The notes below the pieces were generated by a model that was given only the letters and a program-made list of their open reading frames with translations, had not been told where the DNA came from and did no database searches. This document shows positions 22,635 through 34,894 of a DNA stretch of 64,000 nucleotides, in pieces; position 1 is the stretch's first letter; each line of letters begins with the position of its first letter. Source of the stretch: Dermatemys mawii (Eukaryota; Chordata; Testudines; Dermatemydidae); assembly GCA_007922305.1 (NCBI GenBank), contig ML677351.1, positions 14,178,749-14,242,748 of the forward strand, in the 5' to 3' direction. Position numbers and translations under genes: made by a program.

Positions 22635-24370
22635 ATTTCATACAGTTTTTTTGTTTTACTTTCTCTTCTATGATGTATAGAGGGGTTTGCACAGGATTGT
22701 CAGAGCATTGCCATTCTGATCATTGGATCAAAGTCTGGCATTAATGCTCTCAAACTGTAGGGAATCATGTATTAATTGATATCCCAATGGGATGATTCCC
22801 GCATGTCTGTACAATAATTTCTTTCTAGTTTCTATATTTCTATAAGCTTCAGGTCTTTCCTTTGGTCTTTGCTTTTCCTGATGAAACCACACCACTGGAT
22901 ATTCTCCAGGAAAGAAAAACTTCAAAATTTCTCATCCTATTACATCAGTATTACCTTCTCCTCCTCCCTGGATGTTGTAAGGAAGTCCAGCAAATTCATC
23001 TGAATTTATTCATTCTTTTTATTAATGCAGAGAGATCACCGCCTGTTAATCCAGGTATCCCCATTTTCTTTGCTAGCCATCTGATCACTGTGTTCCTGTT
23101 CAAAGAATCCATGGATTTTCCCAGAACTTTAATTTGCTCAGGGATGTTGGGTCTTTTTTCTATCCTCTCTTCTGTACCCCATTTTCTTGTGCAGTAGTTT
23201 TGGTTACTGTGGAGGTAATAATTGGAGCTATGGTAGGTGGTCTTTGATATTCTTCTGGCTCTACCCACAGTTATAAAATTCCAGAACGGACTCCATGGGA
23301 TACTCATAACACGGAGGACCAGGCCTGCTGACAGCAATTCCGAGCCCTAGAGCCAGGGCTGTCCCTAGGGCGGTGCAGGGCCCAAGGTGGAAGTGATGAA
23401 TCGATCACTTCTGGGACCGACTTGTCACCTCTGGGACTGACAGCACCAGCCAATTGCGCCAGGCCGCAAGGTCCCCCAGAGCAGGCGGCCCAGAATTGTC
23501 GCCCTGATTCGCCATACCCAAGGGACGGCTTTTGCCACAGCAGAACAGTCAGTGGCCCCTTAGGAAGGCCCACCTAATATTTGGGCAGTGCTGTGCTGGC
23601 TGGAGCCCAGCAAGCTGCCGGCTGCGCTGCAGGGTGCACTCATCTGGCACAGCCAGGGCTTCAACATGTCCATCTGGCTGCCTTTGCCACCACTGGTACC
23701 ACCCCGCGCGCACCTAGGAGACTTGCAGCCTGCCTGGGTTATTTAAAAGTGTCCGAGGGCCCCGCCACCACCAAGGGAGCAGCGGCCAGAGGCCCTTTTA
23801 CATTGCCCAGGTCCCTGAGCAGTTGCCCCCCTTACCCTGCCATCGGCAGGCCTGAAGAGGACCCATATCTTCTCCATCAGATCCCACATCTTCACCACTT
23901 AGGAGTTTTATTGCCACTATACCTCCTTTAGTGGCTTCCTTTGGTGCATGAATCTTTCTTTTGCATGCTTCATGATTTAATTCTTTCTCCTTTTTTGTGT
24001 CTGAGATGATTAATTTCATTGCAGCTTCTCTATTGCCTTTTGTTTCCCTTCTTCAAATTCTATTGTTAGCTTCTTTTGCTCTTTTACTTCATTTAGTTCC
24101 TTCTGTGACTCAACAATCTGGAGTGTTTGAGTCAGAATAGTGGCTCTCAGTGTATCAGCTTCTGCTGTTAGATTAATTTTTTCTTTTCTTAGTTCCTTTA
24201 ATGCTGTATTCATTTCTGTATCTAGAGTTGTGGCTGCAAGCAGGAGTCCTTGCGAGGCAACTCATTTCTTCTCCTTTTTGCTTGATTCCCTTGAGAGCAA
24301 GCCTGCTTAGGTTTAAAAAATTAAAGCATATTCTTACTTTGTTACTAACTCTTGAATACAACAATTGAAA
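22635..24370 (-). pseudogene. Retrovirus-like gag relic, part B
   Basis: Minus-strand frames show Gag-like character. At 24016-24213 there is a Lys/Glu-rich coiled coil (NTALKELRKEKINLTAEADT, then repeated TQ and QKEL motifs), and at 22996-23337 a capsid-like segment (VIRWLAKKMGIPGLTGGDLS). The coiled-coil region resembles 31020-31280, so both belong to one family. Stops and frame changes make it non-functional. An unrelated GC-rich block interrupts it at about 23345-23890. Confidence 0.6.
23345..23890. repeat. GC-rich insertion in the gag relic
   Basis: A sharply GC-rich block (gtccctagggcggtgcaggg, gcaaggtcccccagagcagg) interrupts AT-rich retroviral sequence on both sides. Base composition indicates a separate interspersed repeat. 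Neither termini nor a TSD could be fixed. Confidence 0.45.
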
Positions 24371-24540
24371 CCATTGTAGAAAAACCTAGATTACTTTCTA
24401 TCACTTTTTTTCAGTTCATCAAGCTTGGAACAGATCACTTAACTTTGGGAAACATCCTATTAGGGCAAGACCCCTTGAGTTTATACTGCACCTGCCTGGG
24501 TCTATAGGGGTGTTACCCCATTGAAAATAATAGACTAGAA

Positions 24541-24873
24541 CAGGGGTCTCCAAACTTTATGAGACGAGGGCCATATCAGATTTTTGAAGGGGCTTCGTGG
24601 GCCGAAGCGACTGTGAAAAAATTCAGTATATGCAAATATATGCAAATCCCCCCTTTGCTCCTCCAGCTGCTGCCGCCCCCCCCCCCGCCCCCTTTACTCC
24701 TCCAGCCGCACTGCGGGGGTACTCACCCCTCCACACATGGGGCCACCAGCAGTAGCTCACAGGGAGGGCGGGGGGCAGCGGTGGCTCCTCCATGTGCCTG
24801 CTTGGCTGGAGGGCCAAATAAATTGAAGCCATGGGCCGGATCCGGCCCCCGGGCTGTACTTTGGAGACCCCTG
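24541..24873 (+). mobile_element. Non-autonomous hAT element
   Basis: Termini CAGGGGTCTCCAAAC and CTTTGGAGACCCCTG form an inverted repeat. The flanks gactagaa (24533-24540) and ggctagaa (24874-24881) match at 7 of 8 positions. The GC-rich interior has a poly-C run at 24680. Non-coding. Confidence 0.85.
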
Positions 24874-24939
24874 GGCTAGAAAATGACTTTAAACAGGAGT
24901 GAAACCAACGCTTTCAAGTCACTTCCATAGTACTGTCAA

Positions 24940-25240
24940 CCCCAAATGTTCAAATATCAAAAATCAGATTCACCAAAACTCATGAGATTGGCTTTAAAAT
25001 AATGAGATTATCTAAAAATAATAGATTTAGTGGTTTTTTAAATTTACATTATGCTTTTTGAGCCTTTAAAGTGCACTGGGGGTCACATTTTGAAGCTTTC
25101 TCTACAGTCACAAGGGCTAGAAACTTCATTTTTCTGAAAGAATGAAGGCTAAAATCATCACACACCATTTGACTCCAGGAGCTGGGGCTTTAAGGAAAAC
25201 AATAATTATCATGAGACTCATGACTATATCATGAGAGTTG
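24940..25240 (+). repeat. Unnamed interspersed repeat, copy 1 of 3
   Basis: Shares an ordered set of blocks with 52870-53095 and 55150-55375: a caaatat/tgagcct segment, agtcacaagggctagaaact, a gactccaggagctggggctt block and a ctttaag end. Ends are not sharp and no coding potential is visible. Confidence 0.55.
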
Positions 25241-26915
25241 GCACACTGCTTTCACTTCTGTTTAAAGGCTAGCTACTTTCCAGAAGGCTCTTAAACACAA
25301 CACTACAGCGATTCAGTTGCAGTTTTACCAGAAGAATATATTAAATCAAACAACAAGAAAATTCCATGTTTTAAAGTTGGGAAAAAAAATTGAGTTCTGA
25401 GGTACATCAGGGCCGCTGCAGTCAGGAAAGGAAAATAAGGAGCTCTGGGCAGCTCTTCCTCTTAAAAGAAAGTTGGAGGGTCAAATCTTCTAGTCCTTAA
25501 TCAAGTAACAGTTCTATTGCCATCAGTGCCTACACTAACAGATATAAATATGACAGTGAACATGCGATAATATGTGTGGTCAATAACTATACACTTCATA
25601 CTTAAATATCTGAGCCATCTTATTCTGAGTTACACATCTTATATGCATTGGCTCTGGGACTACAATTTCTGGCATATTCTGAACAGTGCTGAGTGCACAG
25701 ATTGTGCCCAGTGAATAATACAGATCATGACAATAATGGTCAACTTTATGGACTTGCAAATTGCAAGACAAGGCACTCCAATCAACCATCATTGGTGGTA
25801 AGAAAGAACTGAGAGGGCATAAGGTCGGTGGTACCTAATATACTGACGCATGAGCGTTTCGCTAAACACCTGATATGCATAAAAACATGGTAGCACACAT
25901 AAAATAGTCTTTTGTCTTACTATTTTCTTGCTTCCCATGGAGGCAGAAGTCTTATGTAAAAGCAAGTCAGCAATATTTCTTTGAATGCCACGTCCAGGAC
26001 TAAACCTGTTTGGTGGTTTTTTTTTTTTAAAAAAAAAAAGGAAACAAAAGGAGAGGTATTCGTGAAAACATTTTTTTTTAAAGTCCATTCTTCAGTTACC
26101 TCCTTTCAGTTGATTTGAAAAAGTTTATTTTATAAAACTTCATGTTAATTTACATTTTATTTCATTGTTAAAAATAATTTTTGAGCAAAAGAAAGTGTCT
26201 GCATATACATTTTTTTGCTTTTTTCTCAAATAATACCCACATTTGTAAATGAATTGTACTATCAATTTGTTTAAAAAATTATAAAAACTCTCTACCTGGG
26301 TTAGGATGCAAAGCTTCCTTTGTGCATTAAACATGTTATCCTTAATCGAATATTAAAACATGATAATTTAGCTTTTACATTCTTCTCATTTTATTTAACT
26401 TTTTTTTTGCTGATGATAATTGTTTTGGGTGGGGGGGGGCAACACACATTTCTTCAAATAGGAAGGGTGAGTGGATCAATTTTTATCTACTTCCTTCATG
26501 CAGTTTTCTTCTAAGAAAAAAAGGAGGGGTCGTGTTGCTACATAATTTCTCTATCACATTAAGTTACTTAATCTTTTAAAACTTTTATTATAAAACTACT
26601 CTTTAAATGATTATTTTATATAATAAGTCCATTTAAAGAGATAAAAAACATGTTAAATACATTTTATTTTTATTGTAAATGTTATAAATGGCAATATTGC
26701 TACTTCCCAAATACCTTTTTCTTCACAATTTACATTCCTGTAAACTTTTCTTACAGGGGTTGATCTTCCTAAGCACGTCCTTTAGACTAAAATCTTGAAG
26801 ATGTATCATAGAGATGTTGATTATGGATAACTAAACTTGGCATCTCTTTGGGCTGTAAAAGCATACTGATTTTAATCCTGTGGTTAACTTTTGCAGTAAA
26901 TTTTTTTTTAACAGT
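25241..26915. other. AT-rich stretch without recognisable gene
   Basis: It includes poly-T/poly-A near 26015-26040 and a poly-G run near 26430. No exon or defined mobile element is visible. Confidence 0.4.
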
Positions 26916-26919
26916 TGTA

Positions 26920-27520
26920 ATAGAGGAAGGTCAGGGAGCTGCGGTAGAGTGCTTGAGGGGAGATATGTAAGCTCAGAGCTAATTGAGGCATGGCTCCCTG
27001 TGGACTAAGGAAGGTTGCAGGTTGATTGGAACACCTGCAATCAATTAAGGCCCTGCTAAGAACCTAATAAAACCCCCTGCTTCAGGCAGACAGGGGAGGA
27101 GGATAGGAGTTGGAGCAGTGAGCAGTTTGGAGGAGTTGGAGCAGTTTGGAGGAGTTGGAGCAGTGAACAGTTTGGAAGAGTTGGAGCAGTGAGCAGTTGG
27201 AGGAGAGTTTGGAACCAAGACCACCCAGACCCTAGGTAAAGAGACACTTGACCTGTGCAGAGAGAGGGCAGGAAGCCCCACAAACTGAAGGGTAGGAGAG
27301 GGAAGTAGCCCAGGGGAAGGAATAGCCACTTCAGGTAGTTTTATCGCTATCCTCAGGGCCCCTGGGCTGGGACCCGGAGTAGAGGGCGGGCTTGGGTCCC
27401 TCCCTGTCCACTCCCCCTCCTCTAGGATACTAGTGGGGCAGTTAATACCCTATTCAGGGGCAAAAAATAGCTCCCTGAACCCCCCACAAGAAGAGTAAGT
27501 GCGGGACCCATTATAACAGT
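26920..27520 (+). mobile_element. Probable LTR-type fragment with internal tandem repeats
   Basis: GC-richer than its surroundings, with cctaataaaaccccctgctt (TATA/poly-A-like) and a stretch ending cgggacccattataacagtg, then ccagaaatttgccacac, which resembles the junction of an LTR with a primer-binding region. The ends are not certain. Between 27105 and 27205 the unit ggagttggagcagtgagcag recurs four times with variation. Confidence 0.4.
27105..27205. repeat. Short tandem repeat array, about 23-bp unit
   Basis: Variants of gttggagcagtgagcagttt (ggaggagttggagcagttt, gttggagcagtgaacagttt, gttggagcagtgagcagttg) lie head to tail. Confidence 0.8.
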
Positions 27521-28290
27521 GCCAGAAATTTGCCACACAGTTTTTAAAAGCGGAAGGGACTGTGTGAAAACATGCTGCTTCAAATAGGCTTCAGGGACGC
27601 ATCCCTCTTGTTCCTGCAATTAGTCATTCCTTCGTGCTCATTTTTTTTATTGAGACACATATGTGAACATTTCTCCTGCACATTATTTAAAACCATTTAT
27701 TATAAATTCTCCTTGGTTAAGGATTTTATATTATACTTAAAGGAAAATATTTTGTTAATTTTTTTTAAAGGATAGGGTGATGCCTCAAACATTTTTATTT
27801 TACTCAAAACAGGTCTTTACATCTCAATCAAAAATGATCAATGCTGTTTTTTCATGTTAAACTGACAGGCTTAAAAACCATGTTAGCAAAATAACATCAC
27901 TTTTTTTAATTGAGAAAAAATATCTGAGGGCTGTTTCTTCAAACAACAATGGTAATTCGGTGAGTCTTTATGCCTCCATACAGTTAGAACAGGTGCCTCT
28001 TTGTTGCAAACTGTTGCTTTTTTAGTGTCATGTTTAGATTCACTATAAAAGCATGCTAATATAGCTTTATTCCTAATAAAAAATTTGTGGCAGAAGTTAA
28101 CAGCTTCAGATAACAAGGGTGACAGGAGTGTAGTCTTTAACTTACTAGTTCATGCAGTTATTCAATCCACATGGCTTTTGTCTTTTTAATCTTTTTTTTT
28201 TTTTGGTAAGTGATGGGAATATTACATTCACCCCAAAAATTTTCACACTTGACAAAGGATATCCTGTAAACCCAGTGATCTATTCTGGCT
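27521..28290. other. AT-rich DNA, no confident feature
   Basis: A 77-codon minus-strand frame at 27883-28116 has some protein-like composition but no recognisable domain. It may be eroded retroelement sequence. Confidence 0.35.
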
Positions 28291-28304
28291 ATATTCTTTA
28301 GTAC

Positions 28305-28885
28305 TTAATACATGGATAACTCCTTCTGTGAATTCAGGTCTTTGGCTTGTGCTTTCACAGTTTCTGCTACCCTGCATATTTGGATAGCTTTTTCTAAAGT
28401 TAAATCTCCGTCACGAAGAAGTCTCTCTCTTAATATGTTGTCTTTAATGCCACAAATGATTCTGTCTCCGACCATAGACTCTGTCATTTTGCCAAAGACA
28501 CAGGTTTTATTGAGTTTCCTTAATTCTGTGACAAATAGCTCTATGGCATCATCAGTTTTTTTGCATGCATATAAAAAATTTATGTCTCAAAGATTTTATT
28601 CCTTTTTGGCATGCAATGTTCCTCAAATTTAGTTAGTATTTTACTTAACTTCATGCTTTCATCTTCTTTAAACTTAAAGTTGTTATAAATATCCAATGAT
28701 TCATCTCCAACAACATGCAAAAAGATTAATGATTTCACTTTATCATTTTTTCTCCTCTGCCTCTCTGGCTGCTAAATACAATTCAAATCTTACTCTGAAT
28801 TTTTTCCCGTTCTCTGCAACATTGCCTGACAATTGCAGATTGAATGGAGGTTGCAACACATCCATTTCTGGCTTTTTCTCATTCT
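28305..28885 (-). pseudogene. Ty3/Gypsy-like gag relic
   Basis: Minus-strand segments in order: a start-like MDVLQPPFNLQLSGN region near 28830-28860, a KFRVRFELYLAAREAEEK piece near 28745-28800, then FVTELRKLNKTCVFG near 28500-28550, then MVGDRIICGIKDNILRERLL and LTLEKAIQICR at 28350-28475. This is the typical layout of Gypsy-type Gag capsid proteins. The pieces sit in different frames with stops between them, so it is dead. No zinc knuckle is visible after it. Confidence 0.7.
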
Positions 28886-28899
28886 TAAGGTAGTCAAGC

Positions 28900-29630
28900 T
28901 ACTATTGTGCTCACCAAATACATGCAAAAGCCTCTGTGTCTGGTACTCCACATGCTTCTCTTGTGCCTCCCTTTGTCTCTGCTTTCAGTTACAAGCATAG
29001 GAGTTAACTTCAGAAGATTGCAGTTTCCTTCCCATTCAGCACTTCTGACACCATCATGGAAGTTACTAAATAACAAACTAGTAAATGAGAGGGGAATAAA
29101 ACTTTAATAAAACAAATTGGAGAGCTTCTGTAGCGCGCTGCTGCACACAGCCATGCGGTTTTCCCAACCACCGCATCCTAGGCACATCTCCAAATGTCCA
29201 TGTTCATAATACTGTCTCTTATGAGGAAGCATCACTAAATTATAATCTTCTACAAACATCTCTTTACACTCATAACCCTCTTTCTTTAATAACTTAAATG
29301 CAGAGTCCTTATTTTTTTCTGTTAAAAACTTTATTTTTTTTCTAAAGCACTTTTAAAACTCTCATAATCTGCCTTATTTTCTAAATTATCTAAAACCCTC
29401 ATAAAACCTATTTTTCTAATCTTCAAATGCAAAAACACACATACAAAACCCACCACGAATAATCCCCATTAAAAGAACACCAAAAAAAAAAAAGAGTTTC
29501 AAAATGGCCAGTTGCACCAAAAATATAAGGTCCAGATATGAGACCAGAGGACAGGACATAAATCGTAAAGAGACAGGGAAACAGTCAAAGTTATATTGTG
29601 ATGAATGCTATTAAGTGGCTAACTACTTTC
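28900..29630. other. No confident feature
   Basis: Mixed AT-rich sequence between two retroelement relics. It may contain more of either, but I could not tie it to a named part. Confidence 0.35.
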
Positions 29631-29639
29631 GTTGCTTGA

Positions 29640-31282
29640 TGATTGATGGTGGTACTTAGGGAGGAGCAGGTGGCCCCTGTATCCAAATACACCATTTGGC
29701 TTAATACCCCTCCTTCAGTAACCACATATATCTAGGATCTTCCCCATTCATCTTGTGTTAGGCACACTACTGCCCCAGGATGCTGTACTGGAATAGGGGA
29801 TTTTTCATAATATGAAGAGTCTATGGGCCAGATCCTTTACAACATGCTATTCCCTATTCTTGGGTTTTCCCTTGGAGGTCCTTGTTCAAGGTGGTTCCCT
29901 CCCGCATCTCCTTAACCTTGTTTCTTAGTGAAAACATTACATGGTTGCCCTTTTCCCCTCCATACGTTCAAAGAAATATAATTAAGGTTACTTAATGCTT
30001 TTCATATTTTTATTGTTTTCAAGACTAATTCTGATTAATGATTCAACAACATATTTTGACTGCACCCCTTCCTAAAAATACCATAGATTATGAGTCTCTC
30101 CAGGTATCCTGATCTAAACATGTCACCAAACAAGCATGATCTTGTGCTGACACCAGAAAGTTCAGGGCACCCGGCTTCCCTATGCTGTCTCCTTGAAGGG
30201 TGGGGGAGCTGTTGGTTCGCACCCCTTCATGGTCTGCTAACCTCCTGAACAGCTCTGCAGTGGATAATCCATCAATTTGATCCTTACTCTCATATTGTAA
30301 CAGCCACTTCCAAATGAAATTCCTTAGTGAATTAGAGGGTTTCTGCTGTTCCCTCCCAAAATTTCTACTTTTATTTTCCCCATTTTGTCTACCTTGCTGG
30401 CTCCCTTTTCACTGAGGATCATCATTAGTGAAAGTTACTGCTGATACCTTTTCAGGCTTTTTCCTTGGGGGTTGAAATGCTTCCTTTTGTATTTTATATA
30501 CAGCCTTTTCTACATTATCCACAGCAGCATCTGAATTACCAATGCTGTTTCTAATGCCAAGTTCAATTTCAAAATGTGTCCCTTCAGATTGTGGTGCATT
30601 ATGAACTGCCATTTGCTGTATCTCTGCTAGTGTTTCTTTTTCTATTTTAAGCTGTTTAGTTAATTCTATCATTTTGAGACCTAGCTGCATACAGTGCTGC
30701 TATGGTAGCTCCTGAAGAGCGTGTTCTTGCTTGCTTTAACCTCAAGAATATCCACTTTACATTTCTTAAACTGCTCTTCTACCATTTCCGATTTCTGTTC
30801 TGAACAAAAGTGTTTCTCTTTATAGTTTTTGAGGCTGGCTTCCAACTGTGTACAGTATGTTTGCTTGTCTTCCAGCTTAGCCCGTAGCCTGATTTAACTG
30901 AGTGTTTGCCTGATTTAACTCCTGCTGCTTATCTTGTCGCACATTCTGGGCTGTGTTTAAATGATTTTGAAGATTTGCCTTTTGAGTGGCTTCCAATGCT
31001 TACGAAAGCAGTAATTTAATCTTTATTTTTGAATTTAGTTAATTCCTTCTGTGTGGCTGCAGTTTGAATTGCCTGTGTTGAAGTAGGGGTTCTCAAATTG
31101 TCAGCCTCTGCTCTCAGAATAAAAACAACGAGGAGTCCTTGTGGCACGTTAGAGACTAACACATTTATTTGGGCATAACAAACTGATACAAATTAACACA
31201 GCTGCCCCTCTGAAATCTGCTCTTCGCATGTCAGCTTCTGCTTTTAAGTTAGCTGTTTCTGCCTTTGAATTAGCTAATTCAT
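29640..31282 (-). pseudogene. Second copy of the retrovirus-like family (gag to protease region)
   Basis: It resembles part A/B of the relic at 18.3-24.4 kb: gaaagttactgctgatacct at 30430 versus gaaagttactactgatactt at 19961, and acccggcttccctatgct at about 30169 versus acccggtctccctatgct at about 19697. The minus-strand frame 30409-30690 ends with KVSAVTF as the other copy does (KVSVVTF). A coiled-coil-like region at 31020-31280 parallels 24016-24213. It is heavily decayed and interrupted by a Penelope tail at 31125-31225. Confidence 0.6.
31125..31225 (+). mobile_element. Short Penelope-like 3' tail insertion
   Basis: aacgaggagtccttgtggca, cgttagagactaacacattt and atttgggcataac match the end module of Penelope-like elements (compare 20056-20120 read on the other strand). 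It interrupts the gag coiled coil, with tctgctct at both edges suggesting a short duplication. Confidence 0.6.
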
Positions 31283-32109
31283 TGTGACGCATGGCTAGAA
31301 AGGGTTAAACATCCTGCAAAATAAATAACCCTCAAAAAACATGTGGGAGATAATGTTTGTGGTTTTGTTTATTTGCATGACATATGAGCAGGGTTCTACA
31401 ATGTAATCAACAGTCCCGGTCAATGCTGTATTCTGATATCATTTAAATGAACTGTAAACACGGGACATCTCGGTATTAATCTCTTTGAAATGTACTGTGA
31501 ATGATGAAGAAAAAAGCAAATGGCCTTATGTTAATTTGTTTAGGTAAGTACCGGTGATGGACCTCCTTCAAAGTCATCCTAATTAGCTTTTGTTCCACGA
31601 GGAAATCCCAACTTGTCAAAAGACATGAAATTGTATAAAACATCCTTGGGTCCTGATTCTGTCATCTCAGATCTGCTTAAGCTTTATCAGGGGGAGTCTG
31701 AGTCGCAAGACTAAGGTCTCAGTTATGCTGATCACACCCTGAATGTGATATTTGGACATTGCACTATCAACTATAAGCTATTTCTGGAAATCTCTTTGCA
31801 ACCACAAAGCTCACCATTTCTGCCATGAATCTGCACCTAAATTAATTGAACTCATGTCAGTAAGCATACTGATCTTTTAACCATTTAATACTTTCTCTCT
31901 TTTATTTTTTTTTAATAAATGTGAGTTTAGTTAATAAGAATTGGCTGTAGCATGTATTTGGGTAAGATCTGAAACATTCATTAATCTGGGAGGATCCTTT
32001 GGGGTTGGCAGAACCTTTTCTTTTATATGATGAAGTAAGATTTACAGAAATATTCATTATATTTGACATGGGTACCTGGATGGAGGACTGAGGCTGGATC
32101 ACTTTAAGG

Positions 32110-33169
32110 CAGGGGTCGCCAACCTTTCAGAAGTAGTGTGTTGAGTCTTCATTTATTCACTTTAATTTAAGGTTTTGTGTGCCAATAATACATTTTAATG
32201 TTTTTAGAAGATCTCTTTCTATAAATCCATAATATAGAACTAAACTATTGTTGTACGTAAAATAAATAAGGATTTTAAAATGCAGAGCTCCCCGGCTGGT
32301 GGCCAGGACCCAGGCAGTGTGAGTGTCACTAAAAATCAGCTCATGTGCAGCCTTTGGCACGCGTGCCATAGGTTGCTGTTAGGATTGCCTCCCCACTCTG
32401 AACTCTAGGGTACAGATGTGGGGACCTGCATGAAAAAAGAAATAACCCCCCCAGCTTATTTTACCAGCTTGGGTTAAAATGTTTTTTCCCAGAACACAAC
32501 TTCTTTTGTATCTGGACCTGGTACACTGCCACCACCAAACTAGGTCTAGGGTAGTTTGGGACCCTTCTTTCCCTTTCCACTAACCCCCCAAACTTCTTTC
32601 TTCCCTGGGAAGCTTGAGAGAAAAAAAACAAACCTCGCCTGCTCCTGCGAGATGTGCCCGATCCAAAACCACGATCTTACACAATGGAAAACAAACAGCC
32701 AGATTCTTAAAAGAAAGATTTTAATAAAAGAAAAGAAGAAAGGAATAAATTTTTTATAACCATCAATAGAACAGCATTTACCATAATCAACAAAAGGATT
32801 CAGAAACCAAACCTCTCCCCCGAGGCAATTTTCTCCCACTGTTGATATCTCTGCTGAAGCTTACGATATTAAGAAGCACCCAGCCAACACTCACCACTGA
32901 GAACCCTTTAAGTGATAAAAAGAAGATAAACTTACTGACTACAGTACTTGATAGAATCTATAGTTACAGTGAAAGACATAGCTGTGTTCATCCCATAGCC
33001 GAGGTGAACAAAGAGAGACCCAGAGAGAAACTGAAACTTAAAATCCTTTGTCTCCTGAGGAATTTCTTACTGGTCAGTTGTCCACCTCTTAGATTACCTT
33101 TAGCTTAACCCCTTACAGGTAAACACTAATTTTAGGCTACTTCACACTTATGACAGTTGCCTACCCCTG
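32110..33169 (+). mobile_element. hAT element (same family as 12851-13136) split by a solo LTR
   Basis: Starts CAGGGGTCGCCAACC and ends TTGCCTACCCCTG, flanked by perfect ctttaagg octamers at 32102-32109 and 33170-33177. The first 267 bp closely follow the copy at 12851. The last 14 bp are separated from them by a solo LTR. It carries no transposase. Confidence 0.88.
32377..33155. mobile_element. Solo LTR nested in the hAT element, 5-bp TSD
   Basis: A 779-bp unit starting TGTTAGGATTGCC and ending TTATGACA (TG...CA ends) with gttgc duplicated at 32372-32376 and 33156-33160. An aataaa lies near 32720. There is no internal retroviral sequence, so it is the product of LTR-LTR recombination. Confidence 0.85.
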
Positions 33170-33335
33170 CTTTAAGGGAATTGTGTTCTTTGGACTTCTG
33201 AGTAACCAGTGAGGTAATAAAGAAGCTGTTTTATGCTGGCTTGGTAAATCTAGGTATTGGAATATCCACCAGCTTTATGGAGATTGTCTGCCTCATTCTT
33301 TGCAGTTCACCCCAATTGAGTGACTACAGCTGGCT

Positions 33336-34630
33336 ATGTTCAGTAAAGGGGCCTCCTCGTTCCTGTTTCTGTCTCCATCTACAAACCATGCAGAGACCTT
33401 TATGCTGGTTCAACACCCTGTGCAGTTCATTTATAACTGAGTTCCATCACTTTCACAGCATACCAAGCACCTTTACAAGCAGAGGGAGAGCAATCTCTCT
33501 CTCCCTCTCACTGCCTGCTTTCCCCCTTTCCACTTCCTTCCTCTGCCTATTGGTGGGCTCTGGCTCGCGGCTTAATTAGCCTTTCTGCCCTGCCCCACAA
33601 ATTAAGTGCAGGTCTGCCTCATCAGCTCCAATCTGCTATGCCTGACTGGAGCTGCTGTGAACAGAGCGCTGACTCAGTGTTTCATACCTAGCACTCTGTC
33701 ACACACACTCCTTATCTAACCGCAAAGTTCTTCTTTCCCCATGTTCTCCCTTTCTTACCAGAGGGGAGACCCCATGGGAACCTCTCTCTATCTCCAGGGT
33801 ACTCATCCAGGTTTCCCTTAGTGGGCTTGCTCATGCCTCATCCACAGAACTCACACAGTGTGGGGATGAGGACACCCCTCTCCCTCCCCAAACATAGCTC
33901 TGTAGCAGCCCATTTGCCTTCACACCATGGGCATCCCAGGGGGTTTCTCCCCTCATTCTCTCTTTCTGCATGGCTTTGATCAGTATCAACCCAATTCAAG
34001 ATCTATACATAGCATCATGTAACAGGAGTGCCATTTCAGATATATTTTTTTTTTGGCGGAGGGTTGAGGGGGAGAGATTTAACTGTGATTCCAGGGACTC
34101 CACTACAAACACAACTAAATTTCAAAAATAACCAACCACCACCACCACTACCCTACAGGCTAATTACTTTAAACTTTGTAGTATTGCAATAATTTGAACG
34201 ATGCACATGAACAATATTTTATTACACCCTAACTCAGAGGTTGTTTCATAGCACCCCACAACTAAAGCACTTTTCATAGCAGCAGTTTTTGTATTCTTAC
34301 TTTTCCAATGCGCAACCCATTGACTGAAATTCTAAATTAAATAGCATTACGTAGAATCTCAGCCAAGTAGCAGCCTGGGGAGAGGCAGGGCACAGAGTCC
34401 TAGGTCCAGAGCGGTGTGTGTGAGTAAGGCAGAGGAGCACCAAGCAAGGGCTGTTGACATCAAGAAGCTGTTAGTTAATTGACAGTTCATGGGAGGGGTT
34501 GTGTGACTCTTGCATATACATGCACAACACTGCATGCTTGCCTTAAAAGGCCAACACTCATTTCCTGCACATGTATGAGCTGGAGCCTAGCTGGAGGGCT
34601 TGCTCTCAAAGGCTGCTGGGGGAGGCTGAG
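33336..34630. other. No confident gene
   Basis: The part from about 33560 to 33990 (gctcgcggcttaattagcct, cactctgtcacacacactcc) has the look of another LTR-type repeat, but no ends or duplication are visible. Confidence 0.3.
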
Positions 34631-34634
34631 GGCT

Positions 34635-34755
34635 AGGGTGACCAGATGTCCCAATTTTATAAGGACAGTCCCGATTTTGGGGTCTTTTTCTTATATAGGC
34701 TCCTATTACCTCCCACCCCCATCCCGATTTTTCACATTTGCTGTCTGGTCTCCCT
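34635..34755 (+). mobile_element. Complete small MITE, TA-flanked
   Basis: Begins (TA)gggtgaccagatg and ends gtctggtctccc(TA), an inverted repeat with a TA flank on both sides. The interior has tttataaggacagtcccgat and catcccgatttttcac. Same family as 3453. The TA flanks point to a mariner-type element. Confidence 0.65.
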
Positions 34756-34894
34756 ACCCTCAGCCCTTTAGAGACACGCTAATACATACATTGTCAAACT
34801 TTGTTTGTAAAATTATAATGTGGTACAAAACTCAGGGGGAGGGTAGGTACCCCCCCCTCCCTAAATGACATGCCTGCCATCTAAGCAGTCTTGT

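Larger units (their letters stand above)
31283..33335 (+). mobile_element. LTR-like interspersed repeat interrupted by a hAT element
   Basis: The unit starts near tgtgacgcatggctagaaag and resumes after the hAT insertion as ggaattgtgttctttggact, ending near gagtgactacagctggctat. It contains poly-A-like signals (aataaatgtgag near 31914). I believe this is a known turtle LTR-type repeat. That is from memory, and the ends are approximate. Removing the hAT element and one copy of its octamer restores a continuous sequence. Confidence 0.45.

Noticed and set aside
23581..23931. 116-codon plus-strand frame
   Set aside because: GC-rich repeat inserted in a retroviral relic. No domain and no splice context.
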